Source: Cupriavidus sp. P-10
GTDB lineage: Bacteria; Pseudomonadota; Gammaproteobacteria; Burkholderiales; Burkholderiaceae
NCBI RefSeq assembly: GCF_003402535.2
Contig: NZ_AP025170.1
Span: 1,488,001 to 1,552,000 of the forward strand
Direction of reading: 5' to 3'
Length of the DNA stretch: 64,000 nucleotides
The notes beneath the pieces were generated by a model. It saw only the letters and a program-made list of their open reading frames with translations, was not told where the DNA came from and searched no databases. A program made the translations under genes and the position numbers. This document shows, piece after piece, positions 52,472 to 60,803 of the stretch (its first letter is position 1; the number at the start of each line of letters is the position of its first letter).

Positions 52472-53140
52472 GTGGCGTCAAACTTTGCCATCCACCCCGT
52501 TCCCCAACTTGCTCCGGCCGCGCTGGTCGAGGCCTTTCGCGAGGTCGTGACCCCGCATATCAGCGACAACCTGCAGCGCCTGTCCGGCGTGACCGGGCTG
52601 ACGCGGTTTCACCGCAGCAAGAAGCTGGTCGGTACAGCCTTCACGGTGAAGGCCAGGCCCGGCGACAACCTGCTGATCTACAAGGCACTGATGGAACTCC
52701 AGCCCGGCCACGTGCTGGTGGTGGATGGTGGCGGCGATTGCACCAATGCGCTGATCGGCGAACTGATCATGCTCTACGCGCAGCAGCGCGGTTGCGCCGG
52801 ATTCGTGCTCGATGGCGCGATCCGCGACACTGCGGCGTTCTACGAAGCCGATTTTCCCTGCTATGCGCGCGGCACCAGCCACCGCGGGCCGTACAAGCTC
52901 GGGCCCGGTGCGATGAACGTGCCGGTATCGATCGGCGGGCAGGTGATTTCGCCCGGCGACCTCATCGTCGGCGATGAGGATGGCGTGGTGTCGTTTCCGG
53001 CGGCCCAGGCGACTGCGCTGCTTGAAGCCGTGCAGGCCACCGTCTCGAAGGAAGACGCCATCAAGGACGAGATTGCAACCGGTCGGCGCGAGCAAGGCTG
53101 GCTTGAAGCCGTACTCGCGCCACACGGGCTGCTGGGGTAA
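52472..53140 (+). CDS. RraA-family aldolase-like protein 3
   Basis: A protein of 222 residues of the RraA superfamily, on the plus strand: VTPHISDNLQRLSGVTGL, VVDGGGDCTNALIGELIMLY, and GFVLDGAIRDTAAFYEAD with Arg118-Asp119 kept. The GTG at 52472 is chosen as start because a GGAG lies 6 bp before it and family-like sequence begins there. It is closer to typical 4-carboxy-4-hydroxy-2-oxoadipate aldolases than the other two (GHVLVVDGGGD). It follows the LysR gene and converges on the TonB receptor gene. Confidence 0.86.
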   Translation: MASNFAIHPVPQLAPAALVEAFREVVTPHISDNLQRLSGVTGLTRFHRSKKLVGTAFTVKARPGDNLLIYKALMELQPGHVLVVDGGGDCTNALIGELIMLYAQQRGCAGFVLDGAIRDTAAFYEADFPCYARGTSHRGPYKLGPGAMNVPVSIGGQVISPGDLIVGDEDGVVSFPAAQATALLEAVQATVSKEDAIKDEIATGRREQGWLEAVLAPHGLLG

Positions 53141-53194
53141 GCCGGGCTACTTGTCCGCCACTGGCCCCGGGCGCCGCTTCCTGAGGGCCATCCC

Positions 53195-55624
53195 CTACAT
53201 CCGGTACACCAGCCCCACCCAGACACTGCGCGGCGCCCCCGGCGCCACGAACAACGCCGTCGCGGCATCGCCGGGCGCCATGTGCGGCTGCACCAGGCTG
53301 CCGCCGGGAAACACGTTGTTCGCCACTTGCCCGTAGGTTTCGTAGCGCCGGTCGAACAGGTTGGCCACGCGCGCATAGACCTCGAAGCGCTTGTTCACCT
53401 TGTACGCGGCGCGCAGGTTGACGGTGGCGTAGCCGGGCACGTGCCAGTCGGCGGTCCTGGGCGGCTGGCCCGGCTGCGGATCGCTGCGCAGGCCGTCCTC
53501 GTTGCCGCTGGCGACGCTGCCGGACACGGCGACCAGGTCGGCGCCGAGCGTCAGCCCGGCCAGCGCCTGCCAGTCGGCGCCAAGCTTGAGCGTGTGGCGC
53601 GGCAGGCCGGCCATGCGCATGCCGGGCTGGACCTCGATGGTGCGCTCGCCGGCCGCCAGTTGGCCGGCCGCCTGGTAGGTAGCATGCAGGTAGCTGTAGG
53701 CCAGCCGCAGCGTGATATCGCCAGCGCGCTGGCGCGCGCTCAGGTCGAGCCCCTGGTTGCGGGTGCGGTCGAAGTTGGCGAAATAGCCGAGCTGGGTGTT
53801 GGGCGCGCGCAGGAACAGGATGTCGTCGTGGTTGTCGATGCGATAGAGCGCGGCGGTGACCTCGGTGTCCTTGCCGGGGCGCCAGCGCACGCCGGCTTCA
53901 TAGGCGTGCGAGACCACCTGCTTCAGGTAGGGATCGGCCTGCAGTCCGGCCGGCAGGCGGCACGGGCGCGTGGGATCGGCGCAGCCGAGTTCGAGCACGG
54001 TGGGCACGCGGTTGTTCTGCGCGTAGCCGCCGAATACCGTGACGCCGCCGCCCAGTTTCTGGGCCAGCCCCACCGCCGGGTTGAGGCGGCGGTAGGTAAA
54101 GCTTTCGCGCGGCTGCTCGCTGCCGTCGCTGTTGCGCAGCGTATTGCTGACGGTGGCGAGATTCCACCTCGCCGACGCCGTCAGGAAGGTGCTGGGTGTC
54201 AGCGACCACGTATCGGACAGGTAGGCGCCGAAGGTGCGCGCGTTGCCGCTGACGCCGGAGAACAGCGCATTCGGCTCGGCCGGGTCGGCCACGGCGCCCC
54301 GGTCCGCGGTGAACGTGCCGGGCTGCTCGAACTGGGAATAGGTCAGCCGGCTGCGGTCCAGGCTGACGCCGGCGTTGAGCACGTGGCGATCGGTCTCTTT
54401 TGCCAGGCTGAGCGCCACGCCGACGGTCTGCTGCCGCATATGGGTGGTGTTGACCACGGCGGGATGCAGCGCGGCGCCTTCGGCGCGGGTCACGCCGCAG
54501 TCGCCGCCGCGCGGGCTGCCGTCGGCGTTGAAGCCGTCCTCGCAGGCTTCCGCATATTCCTCGTAATCGGGATTGACGTCGCCGTTGGTGGTGTCGCGGC
54601 GGCTGTTGCGCACATAGGCGAGGGCGGCGGCGCTGGTCTTGTCGTCGAACCAGTGGCGGCCGTTGGCGGCGACCTGGGTCACCTGGTTGCGGGTCTGGTC
54701 CGGGTAGGTATAGACGGCGCGACGGTTCGCCTGATAGATGTCGGGCAGCGTCGCGCTGCCGTCGGCGCGGTAGGACGGCACCAGCCCGTTGCCGGTCAGC
54801 GTGCTGCGGCCGTGCAGCAGCGAGACGTCGACGCTGCTGGTATCGCCCGCGTAGCCGGCCTTGGCGAAGATATTGCCGAGGCGCCCCGACGAATGGTCGC
54901 GCCAGCCGTGCTCCTGGAACAGGGTGCCGGCGGCGAAGGCGTGCCAGCCACCGTCGCTGCGCACGCCGCCCGACAGGTCCGCGCGCTTGCGGCTGCCGCT
55001 GCCATAGGACAGGTCGGCGGTGACGCCGGGCGAGTCCAGCCCGGAGCGGGAGGTCATGGCCAGCGCGCCGCCCAGGCTGTTCAGGCCATAGGCCGGGTTG
55101 GCGCTGGAGACCAGCGATACGCTGGCAAGCGCGGCCTCCGGGATCATGTCCCAGCTGACCACGTCGCCAAAGGGCTCGTTGACCCGAATGCCGTCGAGAT
55201 AGACCGAGAGCCCCTGCTGCACGCCCGGGATCGATGAGGCGCGGAAGCCCCGGTAGGTGATATCGCTCTGGAAAGGGCTGCCCTGGATGTCGTTGACGTT
55301 GACGCCGGCCAGGTTGCGGGCCAGGTAGTCGGCCAGGTTGCTGGCGCGGGTGCCGTCCAGTTCATCGCCGCGCACGGTCTGCACGGTGTAGGGCACGAGG
55401 TCGCTGGCGACGCCGATGCCCGGCAGCGGCGCCGCGGCGACTACCAGCACTTCAGGCAGCACCGCACTGTCCTGATTTTGAGCAGCGGTGTCCAGTTGTG
55501 CAACAGCGGGACGCTGGAGCTGCATCGCCACGGCCATGGCGATGGCCGTGGCGATGCAGCGGCGGCGCGCGGCTGCGTGGCGGAATGCCTGCTTTTGCGG
55601 GACAGGGAACGGGCTGGCTGGCAT
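53195..55624 (-). CDS. TonB-dependent outer-membrane receptor
   Basis: A protein of 809 residues: signal peptide (residues 1-43, with the Ala-Ile-Ala-Met repeat), TonB-box-like LPEVLVVAAAP, plug domain (NLADYLARNLAGVNVNDIQG, GLSVYLDGIRVNEPFGDVVS) and a long beta-barrel ending in VWVGLVYRM with the terminal aromatic-x-Met/Phe expected. The frame is open for 500 more residues upstream, but GAGGAG 7 bp before the ATG at 55622-55624 and the signal peptide mark the start. It is divergent from the two-component genes of the PQQ module, so its ligand may be a metallophore, PQQ or a lanthanide complex (inference). Confidence 0.92.
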   Translation of the reverse strand: MPASPFPVPQKQAFRHAAARRRCIATAIAMAVAMQLQRPAVAQLDTAAQNQDSAVLPEVLVVAAAPLPGIGVASDLVPYTVQTVRGDELDGTRASNLADYLARNLAGVNVNDIQGSPFQSDITYRGFRASSIPGVQQGLSVYLDGIRVNEPFGDVVSWDMIPEAALASVSLVSSANPAYGLNSLGGALAMTSRSGLDSPGVTADLSYGSGSRKRADLSGGVRSDGGWHAFAAGTLFQEHGWRDHSSGRLGNIFAKAGYAGDTSSVDVSLLHGRSTLTGNGLVPSYRADGSATLPDIYQANRRAVYTYPDQTRNQVTQVAANGRHWFDDKTSAAALAYVRNSRRDTTNGDVNPDYEEYAEACEDGFNADGSPRGGDCGVTRAEGAALHPAVVNTTHMRQQTVGVALSLAKETDRHVLNAGVSLDRSRLTYSQFEQPGTFTADRGAVADPAEPNALFSGVSGNARTFGAYLSDTWSLTPSTFLTASARWNLATVSNTLRNSDGSEQPRESFTYRRLNPAVGLAQKLGGGVTVFGGYAQNNRVPTVLELGCADPTRPCRLPAGLQADPYLKQVVSHAYEAGVRWRPGKDTEVTAALYRIDNHDDILFLRAPNTQLGYFANFDRTRNQGLDLSARQRAGDITLRLAYSYLHATYQAAGQLAAGERTIEVQPGMRMAGLPRHTLKLGADWQALAGLTLGADLVAVSGSVASGNEDGLRSDPQPGQPPRTADWHVPGYATVNLRAAYKVNKRFEVYARVANLFDRRYETYGQVANNVFPGGSLVQPHMAPGDAATALFVAPGAPRSVWVGLVYRM
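55520..55559. repeat. Perfect 18-bp inverted repeat inside the TonB signal-peptide codons
   Basis: CTGCATCGCCACGGCCAT at 55520-55537 is followed by a GGCG loop and its exact complement ATGGCCGTGGCGATGCAG to 55559. In the mRNA (minus strand) this gives a very stable hairpin 65-105 bases after the start codon. It encodes the alternating Ala-Ile/Val-Ala-Met part of the signal peptide. Confidence 0.9.
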
Positions 55625-55753
55625 CTTGCATCTCCTCGGGCGTACGGGGGTGCTGCCTGCATCGGGCGGCACCTGAAATCGAACTAGCTGAGGGGGTGGG
55701 GAGCAGGTTCCGTACCTCGGGCATCGGGAAAAACTCCCGACCTGGACCGGAGC

Positions 55754-55792
55754 GTCGACCACCAACGTCGACCGCCAACGCCGACCACCATC
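55754..55792. repeat. Three 13-bp direct repeats before the histidine kinase gene
   Basis: The units GTCGACCACCAAC, GTCGACCGCCAAC and GCCGACCACCATC follow one another at 55754-55792, ending 5 bp before the GGAGGAG ribosome site of the kinase gene. The spacer is shared with the divergent TonB receptor gene, so this may be an iteron-like regulator site. Confidence 0.75.
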
Positions 55793-55810
55793 CCCCGGAG
55801 GAGCACTGCC

Positions 55811-57175
55811 ATGACGATGTCGCACTTCCTGGCCAGCCGGGCCCTGTGGCTGTCCTGCGCATGCCTTGGCTGCGCGCTGCTGGCGGCGCTGTGGCAGGCA
55901 CGGCAGGCGCTCGGCGAAGAGCGCAGCGGCGCTGCCGCCACGGCGCAGGCGATGGCGCGGCTGTCGGCGCTGCAGGCCGCGGGGCCGGCGGAGCGCGCGG
56001 CGCACCTGGCCGCGCTGCGCGCCATCAACCAGTCGGCGCAGATGCGCCACCTGCGGCTGCATGTGGAGGACGCCGCGGGCGGCGTGCTGGTGGGGGCCAC
56101 GCCGCATGGCGACCCGGCGCATGCGGAAAGCCAATGGGACATCCGCGCGCGCGACGGCACCGTCTACCGGGCCGCGCTGCGCTGGAACCCGGACAGCGAA
56201 CTGCGCGAAGCGCGTGGCGACGTGGCGGGCAACCTGGCTATGCTGGCCGCGTACAGCGTGCTGTTGCTGTGCTGCCTGTGCTGGGCCGCCCGCCGCGCCT
56301 TCGCGCCGCTGCAGCAGATCCTGGACGCCATCGGCCACTATGAACGCAAGGATTACAGCGTGCGGCTGCCCGCCATGCGCATCCATGAACTGGAGCTGGT
56401 GCGCCGCGCGCTGAACCACCTGGCGGGCGCGCTGGCGCAGCACCAGGCCGAACGCCGCGCACTGAGCCGCAAGCTGCTCGACGCGCAGGAATGCGAGCGC
56501 GCCCGGCTGGCGCGCGAGCTGCACGACGAGTTCGGCCAGGTGCTGACGGCCATGCGCGCGGACGCCGCCTATCTTGTCCGCAAGAGCGCGCATGCGCCGA
56601 TGCTGCAGATCGTGGCCAACGACCTGGCCGGGCATTGCGCCAGGATCCAGGACGAAGTCCGCCACCTGCTGCACCGCCTGCGTCCGCATGGCGCGCAGCC
56701 CGACGGGCGCGTCGCCTGCCTGGCGCGGCTGCTGCAGGACCTGGTGCGCTGCTGGCGCGACCAGCCCGGCCAGTCGGTGCGGCTCGATTGCGAGGTCGAC
56801 CTCGGCGGCGCCGCGCTGGGGCCGGACCTGACGCTGACGCTGTACCGGATGACGCAGGAGGCGCTGACCAATGTCATGCGCCACGCCGGCGCGGGCCAGG
56901 TGGCGGTCCGCATCGCCGCCACCGGCAACGCCGTCCACTGGTGCGTGCAGGACGACGGCAGGGGCATCGACGATATCGGCGCGGCGCTGCAGCGCAGCCA
57001 CGGCCTGCGCGGCATGCAGGAGCGCGCCTGGGCGCATTGCGCCACGCTGCACGTGGGGCCGGCGCCAGGCATGCGCGGCTGCCGCTTGCGCGCAAGCTTT
57101 CCGGTGCCGGTGCCGGTGCCGGCGCAGGATGCCACGCAACTAGCCAACGTACCGGCAGGGAGCCAGCCAGCATGA
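55811..57175 (+). CDS. NarL-type sensor histidine kinase
   Basis: A protein of 454 residues with an N-terminal membrane helix (residues 10-31), a sensor stretch of about 110 residues in the periplasm, a second helix (around 143-165), a HAMP-like linker, and a HisKA_3 dimerisation/phosphoacceptor motif RARLARELHDEFGQ with His238. The HATPase includes TQEALTNVMRHAG, DDGRGIDDI and GLRGMQERA. It would sense a signal outside the cell and phosphorylate the response regulator encoded next, with which it overlaps by 4 bp. By context it may control PQQ alcohol oxidation, as PedS2 does in Pseudomonas putida. SD GGAGGAG precedes the ATG. Confidence 0.92.
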   Translation: MTMSHFLASRALWLSCACLGCALLAALWQARQALGEERSGAAATAQAMARLSALQAAGPAERAAHLAALRAINQSAQMRHLRLHVEDAAGGVLVGATPHGDPAHAESQWDIRARDGTVYRAALRWNPDSELREARGDVAGNLAMLAAYSVLLLCCLCWAARRAFAPLQQILDAIGHYERKDYSVRLPAMRIHELELVRRALNHLAGALAQHQAERRALSRKLLDAQECERARLARELHDEFGQVLTAMRADAAYLVRKSAHAPMLQIVANDLAGHCARIQDEVRHLLHRLRPHGAQPDGRVACLARLLQDLVRCWRDQPGQSVRLDCEVDLGGAALGPDLTLTLYRMTQEALTNVMRHAGAGQVAVRIAATGNAVHWCVQDDGRGIDDIGAALQRSHGLRGMQERAWAHCATLHVGPAPGMRGCRLRASFPVPVPVPAQDATQLANVPAGSQPA

Positions 57176-57792
57176 ACACGATCGATGTGGTGATTGCCGA
57201 CGACCATGCCGTGGTGCGCACGGGCTACCGGCGCCTGCTCGAGCTGGACGACGGCATGCGCGTGGTGGCGGAGTTCGGCGATGGCGATGCCGCCTACGCC
57301 TGGCTCTCGCAGCACCGGGCCGATGTGCTGATCCTGGACTTGTCGATGCCGGGCCGTGGCGGCCTGGAGATGCTGCAGCGGCTGGGCGCACGCGTGCCGT
57401 CGCTGCGCACGCTGGTGTTCAGCATGCATGACAGCGCCGCCATCGTGCTGCAGGCCATGCGCGCCGGCGCGGCCGGCTACCTGACCAAGAACAGTGCGCC
57501 GGAGGCGCTGGTGGATGCGGTGCGCCGGGTGGCAGGCGGGGAGCAGGTGTTGTCCGCCGACGTCGCGGGGCTGGTGGACATGGGCCAGCCGCCGCCGCAC
57601 CTGGCGCTGTCGCCGCGCGAGTTCGACCTCTTCCGCCAGTTCGCGCGGGGCACGGCGCTTGAGGACGTGGCCGCGTGCTTCTGCCTGAGCACCAAGACCG
57701 TGGCCAACTACCAGACCCTGATCCGCAAGAAAATGGGGTTGGCCAACCGCGTCGAGATGCATCGCTACGCAGTGGAGCATGGCTTTGGCTGA
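57172..57792 (+). CDS. LuxR/NarL-type response regulator
   Basis: A protein of 206 residues. The receiver domain (residues 1-120) has the acidic pair Asp10-Asp11 (VIADDH), the phosphoacceptor Asp56 in LILDLSMPG and the conserved Lys of LTKNSAPE. The C-terminal LuxR-type HTH is LSPREFDLFRQFARG and CLSTKTVANYQTLIRKKMGL. It is coupled to the kinase gene. Binding sites may include the 13-bp repeats upstream of the kinase and the inverted repeat before the PQQ dehydrogenase. Confidence 0.93.
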   Translation: MNTIDVVIADDHAVVRTGYRRLLELDDGMRVVAEFGDGDAAYAWLSQHRADVLILDLSMPGRGGLEMLQRLGARVPSLRTLVFSMHDSAAIVLQAMRAGAAGYLTKNSAPEALVDAVRRVAGGEQVLSADVAGLVDMGQPPPHLALSPREFDLFRQFARGTALEDVAACFCLSTKTVANYQTLIRKKMGLANRVEMHRYAVEHGFG

Positions 57793-58603
57793 CATGACCG
57801 CTACCCAGGCGCCGCTGGCGCTGCGCTGCGAGGCCGTGCGCAAGGCGTTCGGCGCCCGCGTGGCGCTGGACGGGGTTTCGCTCACCGTGCGGCGCGGCGA
57901 GTTCGTGGCGCTGCTCGGGCCCAACGGGGCGGGCAAGACCACGCTGTTCCAGATCCTCAGCGGCCTGTTCGTTGCCGATGCCGGGCGCGTGACGGTGCTG
58001 GACAGCGATATGCACGAGCACGACATGCGGCGCGATCCGGTGCGCGCGCTGGCGCGCCTCGGCATCGTGTTCCAGCAGCCGGCCATCGACCTGGACCTGC
58101 CGGTGCTGGCCAACCTGCGCTTCCATGCGGATTTGCACGGGCTGACGCGCCGCGTGGCCACGCAGCGCATCGCCCGGCTGCTCGACGCCTTTGGGCTGGC
58201 CCCGCGGGCGCATGCCCCGGTGCGCGAGCTGTCCGGCGGCAACCGGCGCAAGGTGGAGCTGGCGCGCGCGCTGCTGCACGAACCGGCGCTGCTGCTGCTG
58301 GATGAGCCCACCGTCGGGCTCGATCCGGCTTCGCGGGCGCAGCTGGTCAGCGATGCCAGACGGCTGACCGCGCAGGCGCAGGCCGGTGTGCTGTGGGCCA
58401 CGCACCTGGTGCAGGAGGTGGAGCACGCCGACCGCGTGATCGTGCTGGACCGCGGCACCGTGCGCTTCGACGGCACGCCGGCGGCGCTGCGCGGCGCCGC
58501 CGGGCGCGACGACCTTGAAAACGCTTTCCTGGCTATGACGCGGGCACCGGCCGCTTCTGCCGCCACTTCCGCCAACAACACCGAAAGGAGCGTACCAGCA
58601 TGA
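57779..58603 (+). CDS. PQQ-associated ABC transporter ATPase
   Basis: A protein of 274 residues with Walker A (LLGPNGAGKTTLFQIL), signature variant LSGGNRRKVELARAL and Walker B (ALLLLDEPTVGLDPAS). It matches the ATPase type that occurs next to PQQ alcohol dehydrogenases (the PQQ-dependent catabolism ABC family, TIGR03864-like). The start at 57779 overlaps the response regulator by 14 bp; an ATG at 57794 (MTATQAPLAL) would avoid the overlap. Homologues of this system in P. putida (PedA1A2BC) are linked to lanthanide-dependent growth. Confidence 0.88.
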   Translation: MALADMTATQAPLALRCEAVRKAFGARVALDGVSLTVRRGEFVALLGPNGAGKTTLFQILSGLFVADAGRVTVLDSDMHEHDMRRDPVRALARLGIVFQQPAIDLDLPVLANLRFHADLHGLTRRVATQRIARLLDAFGLAPRAHAPVRELSGGNRRKVELARALLHEPALLLLDEPTVGLDPASRAQLVSDARRLTAQAQAGVLWATHLVQEVEHADRVIVLDRGTVRFDGTPAALRGAAGRDDLENAFLAMTRAPAASAATSANNTERSVPA

Positions 58604-59604
58604 ACGAGATGCCATCGCCGAGGTGGCTTGCCATCACGCTGCTGCTGGTGACGGCATTGCTGGTGGCCGCCGGACTGGCCGAAGCGGCGCGCGTGGCCAG
58701 TGGCCAGGTGTTCGTGTCGAGCGAGAAGGATGATGCAATTGCCGCCTTCGATGCGCGCAGCCGGCAACTGCTTGCCGTGTGGCGCCAGTGCAAGCGGCCG
58801 CGCCACCTGCAGCTCTCGCCCGATCGCGCGCGCCTGTATGTGGCCTGCAGCGATGACCACCGCGTCGACGTGGTCGACGTGGCCAGCCGCAAGACGCTGG
58901 CTTCGCTGCCGGTAGGGGACGACCCGGAGTTGTTCGACCTGAGCCATGACGGCCGCATGCTCTATGTCTCGAACGAAGAGGATGGCCTGCTGTCGGCCTA
59001 CGACACCGCTTCGGGCAAGCGCGTATTCGCCGTCAAGGTTGGCGAGGAGCCGGAGGGCGTCAAGGTCAGCGCGGATGGCAAGCGGGTATACGTGACCTCG
59101 GAGGTGGCCAACCTGGTCCATGTGATCGACGTGGCCAAGCACAAGGTGGTCGGCAATATCCAGGTCGGCAACCGGCCACGCCGGCTGCTGCTGTTGCGCG
59201 ACGGCAAGGAACTGTGGGTCTCGAACGAGCTGTCCGCCAGCGTCAGCGTGATCCGCACCGATACGCTGGAGGTGGCCCATACCATCCACTTCACGCCGCG
59301 GGGCTTCCGCGCCGGGGATGTGACCCCGGTGGGGATGGCGGCCAGCAGTGATGGCACGCGTGCCTATGTCGGGCTTGGGCGTGCCAACCACGTCGCGGCG
59401 GTGGACGTGGCGTCGCGCCGGGTGCTGGACTATGTGCTGGTCGGCCGGCGCGCATGGGGGCTGGCGCTGAGCCGCGACAACGCCAGGCTCTATGTCGCCA
59501 ACGGCCTGTCGGACGACGTCAGCGTGGTGGATACCGCCAGCAGCAAGGCGACGGCAACCCTCAAGGCGGGCCGGGTGCCGCACTCGGTGGCGATCGATGA
59601 CTGA
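58600..59604 (+). CDS. YVTN-type beta-propeller protein, PQQ-associated
   Basis: A protein of 334 residues with an N-terminal membrane/signal helix (MPSPRWLAITLLLVTALLVA) and repeats of the YVTN type (VFVSSEKDDAIAAFDARSRQ, LYVSNEEDGLLSAYDTASGK, VYVTSEVANLVHVIDVAKHK, LYVANGLSDDVSVVDTASSK), about seven blades. Such propellers lie between the ATPase and the binding protein in PQQ-associated ABC operons and are probably periplasmic accessory proteins. It overlaps the ATPase gene by 4 bp and the next gene by 8 bp. Confidence 0.9.
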   Translation: MNEMPSPRWLAITLLLVTALLVAAGLAEAARVASGQVFVSSEKDDAIAAFDARSRQLLAVWRQCKRPRHLQLSPDRARLYVACSDDHRVDVVDVASRKTLASLPVGDDPELFDLSHDGRMLYVSNEEDGLLSAYDTASGKRVFAVKVGEEPEGVKVSADGKRVYVTSEVANLVHVIDVAKHKVVGNIQVGNRPRRLLLLRDGKELWVSNELSASVSVIRTDTLEVAHTIHFTPRGFRAGDVTPVGMAASSDGTRAYVGLGRANHVAAVDVASRRVLDYVLVGRRAWGLALSRDNARLYVANGLSDDVSVVDTASSKATATLKAGRVPHSVAIDD

Positions 59605-60793
59605 ACGCGTGCGCTGCTGCCGCTCGCTCGTTGCCGCGCTAGGCCTGTTCGCGGGTGCGGCCGGGGTGGCCGACTCCGCCGAGGTGCGCATGGCGGTGGT
59701 GTCGCTGGCCGGCGACCCGCGCCATGAGGCCCGCCGCCTTGCGCAGCGCTATCCCGGGCAGCCGCAGGGCCGCGCACTCGATGGCGCGCAGGTGGCGGCA
59801 GCGGAGGCCCGCTTCGCGCTGGAGGCAGCGGGCCAGTCGCTCAGGCTCGATGCCCAGGAAGCGCGCAGCGAAGCGGAAGTCGGGCCGATGGTTGCGGCGC
59901 TGGCGCGGCAGGGCACGCGCTTTATCCTGCTCGACCTGCCATCCGCGGCAGTGAGGCAGGCGACGGCCGCCATCAAGCCGGGCGAGGCCCTGCTGTTCAA
60001 CGTCTCGGCCGATGACGACGACTTGCGCGGCGCCGCCTGTTCGCCGGTGCTGCTGCACACGCTGCCCAGCCTGCGCATGCGCGCCGACACCCTGATGCAA
60101 TACCTCGCGCTGCGCACGTGGCGCCGCGCGCTGCTGCTGAGCGGGCCGTCGGCGGGCGACGCGGCGCAGCGCGATGCGCTGGTCAAGTCCGCGCGGCGCT
60201 TCGGCATTGCGTGGTCGGTGCAACGGACGTTCAGGCTGTCCAACGACCCGCGCGAGCGCGACCTGGCCAACGTGAACCTGCTGACCAATGGCACCGACCA
60301 TGACGTGGTGGTGGTGGCAGATGCCGACGGCGAGTTCGCCCGCGGCGTGCCCTATGCCACGCAGCTGCCGCGCCCAGTGGTGGGCGCCAGCGGCCTGGGC
60401 GCGCAGGCCTGGCACTGGGCCTGGGACCGCAATGGCGGGCCGCAGCTCAACCGGCGCTTCACGCGTGCGGCGGGGCGCCCGATGACGGGCCACGACTGGG
60501 CCGCCTGGGTGGCGGTCAAGGCGATAGCGGAAAGCGTCGCAAGGCAGCCCAGGGCCGGCTTTGCCGCGCAGGCACAAGCCCTGGTCACCGGCAAGGTGGT
60601 GGTGGACGGCTTCAAGGGCCCGCCGCTGTCGTTCCGTCCCTGGGACCGCCAGTTGCGCCAGCCCGTCATGCTGGCTCACCCGGATGGCGTCGTTGCCGTG
60701 GCGCCGGTGGAAGGCGTGCTGCATCCGAAGAACAACCTCGACACCCTGGGCGCGGACGAAGCCGACACCGCGTGCCGCGCCCCGTCCTCGTAA
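59597..60793 (+). CDS. PQQ-associated ABC transporter substrate-binding protein
   Basis: A protein of 398 residues with a signal peptide (CCRSLVAALGLFAGAAGVAD) and a type I periplasmic-binding fold: EVRMAVVSLAGDPRHEARRL, RFILLDLPSAAVRQATAAIK, DVVVVADADGEFARGVPYAT, then KVVVDGFKGPPLSFRPWDRQ at the C-terminus. It matches the binding-protein family linked to PQQ alcohol dehydrogenases. Expected in the periplasm, feeding the ABC permease. The ligand is unknown; a lanthanide or its chelator is proposed for relatives. It overlaps the propeller gene by 8 bp. Confidence 0.88.
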   Translation: MTERVRCCRSLVAALGLFAGAAGVADSAEVRMAVVSLAGDPRHEARRLAQRYPGQPQGRALDGAQVAAAEARFALEAAGQSLRLDAQEARSEAEVGPMVAALARQGTRFILLDLPSAAVRQATAAIKPGEALLFNVSADDDDLRGAACSPVLLHTLPSLRMRADTLMQYLALRTWRRALLLSGPSAGDAAQRDALVKSARRFGIAWSVQRTFRLSNDPRERDLANVNLLTNGTDHDVVVVADADGEFARGVPYATQLPRPVVGASGLGAQAWHWAWDRNGGPQLNRRFTRAAGRPMTGHDWAAWVAVKAIAESVARQPRAGFAAQAQALVTGKVVVDGFKGPPLSFRPWDRQLRQPVMLAHPDGVVAVAPVEGVLHPKNNLDTLGADEADTACRAPSS

Positions 60794-60803
60794 GGCGCAA
60801 CCC

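Noticed and set aside
49967..53140. RraA proteins as regulators of RNase E
   Set aside because: All three keep the Arg-Asp pair of aldolases and lie in a catabolic operon with an aminotransferase and a LysR regulator.
55625..57139. N-terminal extension of the TonB receptor frame by about 500 residues
   Set aside because: The extension is antisense to the kinase gene, has low-complexity sequence, and the true signal peptide with GAGGAG site begins at 55624.
56569..59691. A 1040-codon minus-strand open frame
   Set aside because: It runs antisense to the kinase, regulator, ATPase and propeller genes, which have clear family motifs and overlapping starts. High GC makes long shadow frames, and its translation shows no motif.
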